In this document: positions 35,255 to 44,700 of the stretch, in pieces
Layout: every line of letters begins with the position of its first letter
Numbering within the stretch: position 1 is the first letter of the stretch
Source of the DNA: Eutreptiella sp. 'Long Island Sound 2002'
Lineage: Eukaryota; Euglenozoa; Euglenophyceae; Eutreptiales; Eutreptiaceae
Length of the DNA stretch: 64,000 bases
Assembly (NCBI GenBank): GCA_964036045.1
Contig: CAXIWF010000954.1
Coordinates: 1-64,000 of the forward strand
Reading direction: 5' to 3'
The notes under the pieces: generated by a model
What the model was told of the DNA's origin: nothing
The model's database searches: none
Seen by the model: only the letters and a program-made list of their open reading frames with translations
Made by a program: the position numbers and the translations under genes

Positions 35255-37120
35255 CTATGGCACACTCCGGTCCCAGTCGGGCATGTGCCTCATTTGCCCC
35301 AACCATGAGTGTGCGCATTTTCGGCCATTTTGGGCAATTTTCCACATTTTCTGCCCGCCGTGCACCATGTTCAGCACCCTCGTGCCCGCCGGACTCATGG
35401 ACCAATGGACCATCTTCTCACGACCAAAAACAAGCTCATTCGGACTTAATCCAGTGTAGTTCTTGGTCCGATGGTATCTCCTCAAGACACAGTAAATTGT
35501 CTCCAACCAATTGTAGTCTTTTTCAGTCGCCAGGAATTTTCTCAGAATGTTGATAAGAATTCTTCTAGCGCATTCAGCAGGGAAGGCTCGATGGTCGTAG
35601 ACTCGGGCACGAAGATGATGAAGTCCCAATAGAGCACACATATTCTCCCACCAAGTCCCAATGAACTCCTTCCCACTGTCCGTCAGAATTTCACTGGGAA
35701 CATCCCAGTTACTCATCCACTGACTTGCAGTCCACTTGGCAGCCATTTCAGCGGTGACATGCTTCGTGTTGCAAGGGAGGACCTGGATGTAGCGACTGTG
35801 GCGGTCTTGAATTAACAAAACCCCATCGATTGGCTTCCTCGTGTAGAGACATTCCTCTTGGATTTGTCCCAACTCGAAGACATCCGCCGTCACCTTGTCG
35901 AACAACCTCTCAGGAATTGGCAGTCCCTTCAATAATCCTTCTGCCTTTTGATTCTTTGGGATGTTCGTCTGACATTGCTTGCATCCTTTGGCAACTCGCT
36001 CACAGGCACTCTTGAGGTCCCGTTTGTACACTCTATGTCGTAGCTCCTGCTCCAGAACACGGGAGTGTCCGTGGGATGTCTCATTCCGATGCCAATGTTT
36101 GACATATTGGTCAATTAGACAATCAGGAACACAAATCCGTCCTTGCCAAAATAACTTGTCGCCTTGGATCTTCAAATCAGACGTCTCTTCAGAGTTGTAA
36201 GGCTTGTCCCCTTTCAACTTGTGGTATACAGACCCAAAGAACCTGTCCTCCTTGTACATCTTCGTCCAATCCACATAGAGGAAGGAAGTTTCCTTGTCCT
36301 TTTGTTGTGGAGGGAGCGTGGATTTCGCCTTGGATCTTGTCACTGGAAACACATTCAGGAGCGGCAGCGACGGCTCAGAGTCAGAGTTAACCCTTTCAGT
36401 CTGATTTGCCTTGGTAATCTCCTTGCATCTGACCAATTCAACCTTCATCCGATTCTTAATCGAACATTGAAGACAAAGTTTCTTGATGAGTGCTTGTTCC
36501 TCCTTATCAAACTCGATCACTTCGGCTTTATCCGTCGCTGTCCCATGAAAACTCACTTCAGAGTAAGCCTCTGAGGCTGGGTAGGCCCAGCGACTCAGGG
36601 CGTCCGCCACTGTATTGTAGTGCCCTGGAATGTAAGTCACGTGCAGGTCAAATCTGCTGAGAGTTTCATGCCAACGGCCTCTCCTCCCAGCTGGTCCACC
36701 AGGGGTATCCACATGTTGTGTCCTCCAGCTCTCCAGTGACTTGTGGTCAGTCAGTACCTCAACGCGATGGCCCAAGATCCAACCTTCATAACGCCGTAAG
36801 GCACAAAGGATTGCGTAGGCTTCTTGTTCCCTTGGACTCCAATTTCGCTGTCTTGTTGTAAGCTTGCGAGACCAGAAAGCCAGAGGATGATGGTGACCTT
36901 CGTCATCGACTTGTTCGATCGTAGCACCAATGGCGTAACGACTGGCGTCTGTACGAATATAAAAAGGTCTTCCATCCAACCACGGAGTCTTTAATGTAAC
37001 CACATTTGCCAGTGCTTCCTTGAGACCAGTAAAGGCCTCTTCACATTCTCGCGTCCACTTGAGCTTGACTTGAGATCCCTTCTTTCCTTCTATTTTGCCA
37101 ACCTTGAGTAACTCTGTCAA
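35255..37120 (-). pseudogene. pol: RNase H and integrase
   Basis: 621 codons, open in frame back to 37,213, where the Ty3 connection motif lies. RNase H has all four acidic residues: TDAS (D58), EQEAYAI (E100), TDHKS (D125) and VADALSR (D173). It cleaves the RNA of the RNA-DNA hybrid. A linker of about 120 residues follows. Integrase: HHCC-type zinc domain with H344, H352, C380 and C383; core Asp at D413 (TADVFEL), D481 (LTDSGKEF) and E516 (FPAECARR). That leaves 34 residues between the last two instead of the usual 35. LSPNELVFGRE (558-568) is the conserved end of the core. From about residue 570 to the stop the sequence no longer resembles integrase, and no chromodomain is seen, so the true C-terminus is lost. 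Confidence 0.9.
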
Positions 37121-37213
37121 TGGACCAGAGAACTTGGCGTAAAGGGGAAGGAACTCGTGGTAATAATTGCAGCAGCCTAAAAAGGCACGAAGCTGCGTGA
37201 TGGTTTTAGGCCT

Positions 37214-37597
37214 TCAACATAGCTGCAGGGCAGCCATTTTCCCTGGGGCCGGTCTTCTTGTCCCATCTTCCCAGACAGAGCCACTAAATTCCACGCTCTG
37301 GGGGAACATTTTGCCCTTCTTGGTTCCACACACGAGCTTCTCTTGTCGAAGGACTTCGAGAACTTTGCGGACTTGTTCTTCGTGCAACTTCAGGCACTCA
37401 TCAAAGTTTTTTCCCAACGGCGTGGCAATCAGAAGGTCGTCAATGTAGATGCTGCAGAATTCTTGTAAATCCAGAGACTTGTGCTTCTGAAATAAAATAG
37501 TCTCCATCATCTTCTGGAACATCGACGGCGCATTCTTCAGACCCATCGGCAGTACAGTCCGCTGGACAGTGCCACAGGGCGTGCACATTGCCGTCAA
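37214..37597 (-). pseudogene. pol: Reverse transcriptase, motifs B and C (YIDD)
   Basis: 127 codons in frame with the preceding RT segment, after the TGA at 37,613. Motif B is VLPMGLKNAPSMFQKMME (residues 15-32). Motif C is IYIDDLLIAT, with the catalytic Asp pair at residues 53-54. These are followed by the thumb region with VLEVLRQEKLVC and VEFSGSVWEDG. A TGA at 37,214 falls just before RPKTITQLRAFLG, a well-conserved Ty3 connection motif normally preceded by Trp. The change is therefore probably TGG to TGA. Frame continuity is exact: 31 codons link it to the RNase H segment. Confidence 0.88.
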
Positions 37598-37612
37598 ATG
37601 CCTATCCTCCTT

Positions 37613-37855
37613 TCAAAGTGGCATTTGGTGAAAGCCATGGCGCAAATCCAACACAGTAAAGAGCTTACCTTTGGCTCTCGCGGCGATCTCCTTCTCGATT
37701 AAAGGAAGGGGATGCGCGTCAGGTACCGTGGCGGCATTCAGAGCTCTGTAATCCACCACTAGACGCCAAGCATCTATGCTGGATTGGTCAGCAGGTGGGG
37801 GTTTTGGCACAGTAAATGGTGCTGAACACCGCTCAGAACTCATGCAGCCCTCCAA
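37613..37855 (-). pseudogene. pol: Reverse transcriptase, fingers and motif A
   Basis: 80 codons, open upstream past the annotated start to the frameshift at about 37,905. It contains APFTVPKPPP, then the fingers motif WRLVVDYRALNAATVPDAHP, then motif A FTVLDLRHGFHQMPL, whose Asp is the first catalytic metal ligand of the polymerase. A TGA at 37,613 follows MPL directly, and RT similarity resumes after it in the same frame (KEDRH), so this is a nonsense change. The product would copy element RNA into DNA within Gag particles. Confidence 0.85.
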
Positions 37856-38028
37856 CCAACCGAACTCATAGAGATTGCGCTCAATAATCTTTCGCAGGGC
37901 ATCTGCTTTGTGCCGTGAAGGTAGAATGGACGTTGTTTGTGCACCTTTGAGCCTTGGATTATCTCAATCTTGGCTTCCCCATTTTCACATCGAATTGGGG
38001 GGTTTTTCCACAACTTCCCACTCAGCAC
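37840..38028 (-). pseudogene. pol: Start of reverse transcriptase region, before a frameshift
   Basis: 62 codons in the same frame as the protease segment, two codons after its TAA stop. IIQGSKVHKQRPFYL resembles the region just before the RT fingers in Ty3 elements ('...v.q..R.l...'). About residue 40 the frame goes wrong: the RT-like reading (ADALRKIIERN-type helix) continues one base away, from about 37,905-37,912. That base loss disables Pol whatever the downstream stops do. Confidence 0.6.
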
Positions 38029-38034
38029 CTCATC

Positions 38035-39615
38035 TTAATAATCTTCGACCACTGCGTCCCTTCTTGCAGATATCTTCTCTCCGGTGACCTGATTCCCACA
38101 TTTAATCACCGACATTATGTCCACCAATTTGCGAATTGTTGGTCGTGGTCTCATATTCTTGGCCACTTCATTCCAAACTTCTTCGTCGCATTGTTGGCGG
38201 ATGAAGCTCACCTGAGCTCGGTCCTCTGTGGGATCCCACCAATTAAGGGGGTCAACAAATGTCTTGAAGGGATGGTCGGACGAATTCAGCTGCATTCCTG
38301 TCAATTCAGGTGACAATCTTGGAAATTTGTCGTCATTCTTGCTTGAAATCTTGACATTTTTGGCTTGATTCTTGTCTGATGGGGACGAATTGGAATGGAT
38401 GGAGGCGTTCTCTTGAGGGACGCCGATTGTCCTTCCCTCCTTCCGCGACGATATGTCGGGATTCCGCTCTCGATCGTCTCGATCCACCTCAATTTCGTCG
38501 ATCCTTGAGGAATTTGAGATGACCTCTTCTGTTCCCATTTCACTGTCATCTTGCCAATAATCTCCCAGATTCCCGTCAACTAAGCACGCCAACGTGCTCC
38601 ACGAACGCTGTGGCAAAGGCTTGACATTGTCTTCGCAATACAGCTTCACTCCCTTGTGATGTAGCTCGACAATGTCGATTGAAATGTCCATAATGCCCTT
38701 GAACCAAGATTGTTTTGGCCAGTTGGGGACAATTAAAATCGCCTTTGCGCCGGATTGCTTCAGCTTCTGCACCACACGAGGAAAACCGTCGAAGGGCGGA
38801 TTGATCCATAAAGGTTCAGACCAGTCCTCACTCCAGGCATCGTCGTAGAACCTTGGAAATCTTTTATTTCCGTTGTTTGCAAAGGCATCAACTTGCGGAC
38901 GAAAATTGTGGTTCTTTTCGAAGTAATCCACCAGAATGTCGCGCCATTTGTCGACTACACGATAGCAAACTGACTTCCACTTCTTGCAGTTCAATGATTC
39001 CACCTTTCCTTCGTCGAATTCTTCTTGATTCCCTGTCCATTCCTGCCCATCTCGCTGAATATGCAGCTTATTTCGCTCCTTGAATTGGTGTATACTCTTG
39101 GTGTATGGGTGCAGATAATACAGGTCAGACGGGTCGCTGGTCGACAAATCCGCGAGGAAGCATGTCCTGTGTCCCATGGGCGACACACGGTGAGCGTGAA
39201 GCCATGGTTGACCCAAGAATAAATCATACTTTATGGTGGCTTCATAGAATTTTCCAGAAAACCACTCCTCCGTCACCGTCTCCTCCACGCTCCAGACAGA
39301 TTGTTTCACCAATCTGACCGCCAACTCTGCCTCTCTGTCGCCACCTTCAAGGCGACGTCCGCTCACTCCCTCCAGCTGGACAGGTGTCGAGGACATCTTC
39401 GCCTCGTCCTCCTGCAGAAAGCCTCTCCTCACCAGATTGACCTCTGAACCATTGTCAATCAGACATTTGGCAAGTTTAACCTTACCTTCTGTCGTCCTGA
39501 CCTGGATCCAGCAGACAAACTGGCGCTGCTTGCCCCGCCGGACAGCGCTGAGGACCCGGGCAGAGTACAGGAGGCCGGAGGAACGCGCCAGCCGATCCCA
39601 GCAGCGTCCATCCAC
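38035..39615 (-). pseudogene. Retropepsin-like protease followed by a Dam-like methyltransferase-related domain
   Basis: 526 codons; the frame is open upstream to 39,690. Protease: hydrophobic strands, then CLIDNGSEVNLV, with the catalytic-type Asp at residue 54 (D-N-G-S in place of the usual D-T/S-G), then DLFLGQPWL at 131-139, the match to the 'ILG..WL' strand of Ty3 proteases. Residues 222-330 match the domain that follows RNase H in DIRS/Ngaro elements and is often annotated as Dam-like N6-adenine methyltransferase: QVDAFANNGNKRFPRFY (241-257), LWINPPFDGFPRVV (269-282), with NPPF resembling methyltransferase motif IV, and ILIVPNWPKQSWF (293-305). Residues 330-526 are an acidic/Ser-rich linker of unknown role, ending at a TAA (38,035). 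The RT frame continues past that stop without a shift. Confidence 0.72.
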
Positions 39616-39690
39616 CGCCTCAACTACCCTGATGGGCTTTGTTTCCTGCCACTCAACCCCAGTGTTGGGAATTGGGTCAAGTTGGCTTCC

Positions 39691-40221
39691 CTATTGCCAT
39701 TCTTCTTCGACGTTCGGCTGCACGTCCTGTACTTGTCCTTCGTCAACCCATTCTTCTCCTGCTTCAACGGCATTGACTCCTTTTCCACGTCCACGACCAC
39801 CAAATGACTTTCCACCACCACCTTTCTTACCTCCTTGGCCTTTGTTGTTGCAGGTGTTGGAACTGGGGTTGGATTCGTTGGATCTGCCCTTGCCTCGACC
39901 TCCAATATCCTTGTTGTTGCCGAACGTCTTGTTTGCTGGCGTCTCCGTATACAGGGGGTTGCCATTCACCTTGGAATCCTCTTGATTCGCGGACTTTCCT
40001 TGTCCCTTTCCACTCTTTTCGCCAGATTTTTCACCAGATTTTCCACCAGCATCGGTCCATCTTGGCCCGCTTGGATCTCTGCCTTGCTGCGAGTAATCTT
40101 TTGGTGTCCAATCCCTGCTCTTTCCTTTGGACTGCCCTTTACCCTTTCCCCTTCCATGCTGGTCAGCATCTCGTGCTCGATCCTGCTGGGGATTTTTGGG
40201 AGAATTTCCCTTTCCATCCAT
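39691..40221 (-). pseudogene. Gly/Lys-rich nucleocapsid-like segment
   Basis: 176 codons from an ATG at 40,221. The composition is dominated by Gly, Lys, Ser, Arg and Asn, with repeats such as GKGKGQSKGKS, KSGEKSGEKSGKGQGKS and GGRGRGKG. The acidic tail is GEEWVDEGQVQDVQPNVEEEW. Basic low-complexity segments of this kind bind nucleic acid in the nucleocapsid part of Gag or at the Gag-Pol boundary. It ends at a TAG (39,691), but the same frame stays open for 25 more codons into the protease frame, so the TAG is probably a nonsense change (a CAG-to-TAG transition would explain it) inside an ancestral gag-pol frame. No CCHC knuckle is seen here. Confidence 0.6.
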
Positions 40222-40245
40222 TTTGGACTAGATTCTCTTGATATC

Positions 40246-41070
40246 TCAGGGCGTCCACCTGTGATCTGCGGTTGTGTGAGTGGCCGCTCGACCTTCCTTT
40301 CCAAGGGCAATGCACACGTAGCATCCCTTCTCACCAACGGCACGGACCTTGCCTCCGAAGCCTTGTGCATCCTGTGACTTCTGGCGTTCTAAGTTTGCAT
40401 ACTTTTCAAGTTGGTCCCAGATCTGGTCGACTCCATACGAGAAGATCCACGGCCGCACCTTCAAAACTGTCCCCTTATACTTCACTTTTCCATCCACCAT
40501 GCTACAGAAAAGCTCCGACCGTTCAGAATCATGGAAACCTACTCTCCATCTGCCCTCACGAATGGTGATGTCTTTCAATCCCGTAGCACTGATAGAGTCT
40601 AGCAACTCACGAACTGCCATTTTTCCCACAGTCTCCGGCAATCCTCGGACTTCAACCCAGTTGCCAAGGACGTTTTGGTCCGCCTGGGAGTCCCTCATCT
40701 TCTGCTTGGTCTCCGGCGTGAGCTTGCTCAGGAGAATCTTCTTCATCTCGCCTTCAGAAAGGCCTTCTTCCGAGTTCTCTGCCTCCAGCACCAAAAACTC
40801 CCAATCCTGCTTTGCTATTTGGATCTCTTCAAGAAACAATTTCTTAATCGCCCTGAAGTTCTCAAGACGGTTCCTGTAATGATCCTCAGGGAGTCGAGAG
40901 CCCTTCTTTTTGAGACTTCGCCACAGCTCTTCATAAGTCAGGGGATCTCCTTGATTGTGCCTTTCCACATAAAGATTATATGTACTTTCCCTGAGTTTGC
41001 CAGTCAAACAGTCCATCAACCCGAGAATCCAGAGTTCCTTGTCCAGTATCTCCGTCTGCAGCCAAACCAT
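40246..41070 (-). pseudogene. gag: gag, core and zinc-knuckle-like C-terminal part
   Basis: 274 codons in the frame one base away from the N-terminal part. Residues 1-75 continue the gag core: a helical stretch with the LWILGLMDCLTGKL and LTYEELWRSLKKK patterns, then DHYRNRLENFRAIKK. Residues about 130-215 are an unassigned domain. Near the C-terminus GCYVCIALGKEG and a following THTTADH look like a zinc-knuckle (C-x2-C ... H ...). The last cysteine would fall at or just after the TGA stop at 40,246, so the knuckle may be cut by a nonsense change; this is inference. The downstream segment stays in the same frame after TGA and TAG codons. Confidence 0.65.
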
Positions 41071-41734
41071 AAATTTGTCTTTCGAAGGACGCCCAGTAGT
41101 TTGGGTGTCCTGAGAACTTGGGCTGCTTCATCACTGAACCTCTGAGCCTCATGTGCAAAGGGTTGAGCAGGTGGTTCAGGTTGAAACCTGTGGATGTGCC
41201 AACAGGATTGACAAAAACTGGGTTGACGGCGGCGCCTCCCATTGCCTGTGCTTGAGCAATTGCGGCCGCCAACAACGCCTGGTCCACCGTAGGCTGTACA
41301 AACGGCGTTGATTGTGCTCGATGAAGCCTCATCTCCTTCAATTTCTTCTGTTTTTCCCTCAATTTGGCTTCGTTTTCTTTCTTTTCTTTGTCCTTCTTCT
41401 TCAAGGCCATTGATCTCTCCTTTACGGTGGTCTTTGCCTTTCCATCAATATCACCAACAGTACTTACGGATAGTACAGACCTTCCTGACGAAGATTCTCC
41501 TCCTTCGGGACCCAGATTAAACCCAATAGGACTTGTAAATCCAGTAGGGGGAATACCAGAATTTCCAGTCAAAGCTGGGTGTGAACCAGTAAAAGCTGGG
41601 GGTGCCGGAGAATGTGGAACGCCGTAAGGCGTGGATGCAGGTGCAGCTGAGGAGGTAGGTGCTGGGTGACTTGCCATTGTAGGCGCTGGTCTAGTGAGCC
41701 CAGTAGTGCTCAGATTTTGTACCAGATTGGTCAA
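40976..41734 (-). pseudogene. gag: gag, N-terminal part (frameshifted)
   Basis: 252 codons, opening at a TTG only 23 bp from the satellite junction, so the true start may be lost. Residues 1-90 are Pro/Ala/Ser/Thr-rich and low-complexity. Residues about 98-140 are a Lys/Glu-rich stretch likely to form a coiled coil. From about residue 200 the pattern KQPKFSGHPNYWASFERQ matches the start of the retrotransposon gag core, where a 'FSG...W..F' motif is typical. The frame is then lost at about 41,071-41,077 through a single extra base, and the core continues in the next segment (40,246-41,070). In a working element Gag forms the cytoplasmic particle that packages the RNA. Assignment rests on position and motif only. 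Confidence 0.7.
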
Positions 41735-41756
41735 TCAATGGTCAGATTGGTCAATC
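41715..41756. repeat. Imperfect 20-bp direct repeat at the retroelement/satellite junction
   Basis: CCAGATTGGTCAATCAATGG is followed at once by TCAGATTGGTCAATCAGTGG, and the G-rich array begins inside the final GTGGGGGCGATGG. The element's 5' untranslated region and LTR should lie here but do not. The short duplication suggests repair or slippage at the breakpoint. Confidence 0.8.
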
Positions 41757-44700
41757 AGTGGGGGCGATGGGGGGCGATGGGGAGCAATGAGGGGGTGAGG
41801 GGGGGGGCGAGGGGGGGGGGGCGAGGTGGGGGGCGATGGGGGGCGATGGGTGGCGATGGGGGGCGATCGGGGGCGAGAGGGGGCGAGGGTGGGCAATGCG
41901 GGGCGATGGGGGCTGATTGGGGGCGATGGGGGGCGATGGGGGGCGGGGGGGGCGAGGGGGGGGAGCGCTGGGGGCGATGGGGGGCGATGGCTGGCGATCG
42001 GGGGCGAGGGGGGGCGAGGGGGGGCGTTGGGGGGCGAGGGGCGGTGATTGGGGGCGATGGGGGGCGATCGGGGTTGGGGGGGGTGAGGGGGGGCAAGGGG
42101 GGGCAAGGAGGGGCGATGGGGGGCGATGGGGGGCGATGGGGAGCGATGGGGGGCAATGGGGGGGCAATGGGGGGCGATTGGGCGCGATGGGGCGCGGAGG
42201 GGGGCGATGGGGGGCGATGGGGGCTGCTAAGGGTGGATGGGGGGCGAAGGGGGCGAGGGGGGGCGAGGGGGGGCGTGGGGGGGCGATGGGGGGCGATGCG
42301 GGGCGATCGGGGGCGATTGGGGGCGATTGGGAGGGGGGGGGGCAAGGGGGAGCGATGGGGGCCGATGGGGGGCGATGGGGGGGGATGGGGAGCGATGGGG
42401 GGCGATGGGGGGCAACGGGAGGCGATGTGGGGCAATGGGGGGCGATGGGGGGCGATGGGGAGCGAGGGGGGGCGAGGGGGGGCGATGGGGGGCGATGGGG
42501 GGCGATGGGGGGCGGTTGGGGGGCATGGGGGGCGATGGGGGGCGACGGGGGGGCGATGGGGGCCGATGGGGGGCGATGGGGGGCGATGGGGGGCGATTGG
42601 GGGCAATGGGGGGCGATTGGGGGGCGATGGGGTGCGAGTTGGGGCGAGGGGGGGGCGATGGGGGGTGATGGGGGGCGATGGGGGGCGATGGGGGGCGAGG
42701 GGGGGCGCTGGGGTGCGATGGGGGGCAACGGGGGGTGATGGGGGGCGATGCGGGGCGATGCGGGGCGATGGGGGGCAATGGGGGGCAATGGGGGGCGATG
42801 GGGGGGCATGGGGGGCAATGGGGGGCGATGGGGGGCGATGGGGGGACATGGGGGGCGAGTGGGGGGCGAGGTGGGGCGAGGGGGGGCGAGGGGGGGCGAG
42901 GGGGAAGAGGGGGGGCGATGGGGAGCGATGGGGGGCGATGGGGGGGCAAGGAGGGGCGAGGGGGGGCGGAGGGGGGTGAGGGGGGGCGAGGGGGGGGCGA
43001 TCCGTAGCGATCCGGGGCGATGGGGGGCGATCGGGGGCGAGGGGGGGCGATGGGAGCTGATGGGGGACAATGGGGGGGCAATGGGGGGCGATGGGGAGCG
43101 GGGGGTGGCGAGGGGGGCCGATGGGGGGCGAATGGGGGGCAAGGAGGGGCGATGGGGGGCGATGGGGGGTGAGGGGGGGCGAGGGGGGGGGGGCGATCCG
43201 TAGCGATCCGGGGCGATGGGGGGCGATTTGGGGCGAGGGGGGGCGATGGGAGCTGATAGGGGACAATGGGGGGGCAATGGGGGGCGATGGGGAGCGAGGG
43301 GTGGCGATGGGGGCCGATGGGGGGCAAATGGGGGGCGATGGGGGCAATGGGGGGCGATGGCGGGCGTTTGGGGGCGATGGGGGGCGATGGGGGGCGATTG
43401 GGGCCGATGGGGGGCGATGACGGGCGATGGGGGGCGATCGGGGGCGAGCTGGGGCGATCGGTGGCGATGGCGGGCGATGGTGGGCGATGGGGGGCGACGG
43501 GGGCGAGGGGGGTGAGGGTGGGAGCTGGGGAGCGATGGGGGGCGAGGAGGGGCGACGGGGGGCGAAGGGGGGCGGTGGGGTCAATGCGCGGCGATGCGGG
43601 GCAATGGAGGGGCAAATGGGGGCGATGGCGGGCAATGGGGCGCGAGGGAGGGCGAGGTGGGGCGATGCGGGGCGATGGGAGGCGATGGGAGGTGAGGGGG
43701 GGCGAGGGGGGGGCGCTCCGGAACCTTCTGGGGCGAGGGGGGGCGATGGGGGGCGATTGGGGGCGATGGGGGGCGATGGCGGGCGATGGGGGGCGATCGG
43801 GGGCGAGGTGGGGCGATCGGTGGCGATGGCGGGCGATGGTGGGCGATGGGGGGCGACGGGGGCGAGGGGGGTGAGGGTGGGAGCTGGGGAGCGATGGGGG
43901 GCGATGGGGGGCGAGGAGGGGCGACGGGGGGCGAAGGGGGGCGGTGGGGTCAATGCGCGGAGGCGATGGGAGGTGAGGGGGGCCGAGGGGGGGGCGCTCC
44001 GGAATCTTCTGGGGCGAGGGGGGGCGATGGGGGGGCGATGGGGGGCGAGGGGGGGCGATGGGGGGCGATCGGGGGCGATGGGGGGCGAGGAGGGGCGATG
44101 TGGGGCGATGGGGGGCGTAGGGGGGCAGTGCGGGGGCGGTGGGGTGCGATGGGGGGGGATGGGGGGCGATGGGGGGCGATGGGGGGCGATGCGGGGCGAT
44201 GGGGGGCGATGGGGGGCGAGGGGGGGCTGTGGGGGGCGATGGGGGGCGTGGGGGGGCGCTGGGGGGCGAGTGGGGGGCGATGGGGGGGGCGATGCCGGGC
44301 GATGGGGGGCGATGGGGGGCGATGGGAGGCGATGGGGGGCAATGGGGGGGCGATGGGGGGGGCGATGGGGGGGGATGGGGGGCGATGGGGGGCGACGGGG
44401 GGCGATGGGGGGCGATGGGGAGCGATGGGGGGCGATGGGGGGCGATGCGGGGCGCTGGGGGGCGTTGGGGGTCAATTGGGGGCAACGGGGGGCAATGGGG
44501 CGCGATGGGGGGCAATGGGGGATGATGGGGGCGATCGGGGGCGATGGGGGGCGATGGGGGACGGCGGGGGGCGATGGGGGGCGATGGGGGGCCATGGCGG
44601 GCCATGGGGGGCCATGGGGGGCCATGGGGGGCGGTGGGGGTCATGGGGGGCGATGGGGGGCAAGCGGGGGCGAGGGGGGGCGATGGGAGGCGAGGGGGAG

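Larger units (their letters stand above)
35255..41734 (-). mobile_element. Degenerate Ty3/Gypsy-type retrotransposon, internal region
   Basis: Read on -, the order is gag, Gly/Lys-rich nucleocapsid-like segment, retropepsin, Dam-like domain, reverse transcriptase, RNase H, integrase. Integrase after RNase H is the Ty3/Gypsy order; Ty1/Copia elements have integrase before RT. The copy is inactive: one-base frameshifts near 41,071-41,077 (gag) and 37,905-37,912 (start of RT); in-frame stops TAG at 39,691, TAA at 38,035, and TGA at 37,613 and 37,214. A further TGA and TAG separate gag from the nucleocapsid-like segment (40,246 and about 40,228). No LTR is visible: the gag side meets the satellite array about 20 bp upstream, and the integrase side runs into unrelated hairpin-rich DNA. 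GC content is near 47%, like the rest of the island and unlike the arrays. Confidence 0.88.

Noticed and set aside
37840-38040. Programmed frameshift at the protease/RT boundary
   Set aside because: The shift falls inside RT-like sequence, with no slippery heptamer seen, and is accompanied by several in-frame stops. Decay explains all of it.
37214-39693. Stop-codon reassignment (TGA, TAA or TAG read as sense)
   Set aside because: All three stop types interrupt the frames at few positions, alongside single-base frameshifts. A variant code would not explain the frameshifts.
39437-39985. Plus-strand open frames across the retroelement, such as this one and 36,164-36,574
   Set aside because: They lie opposite sense domains with clear motifs on - and have no recognisable features. 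They are shadows.
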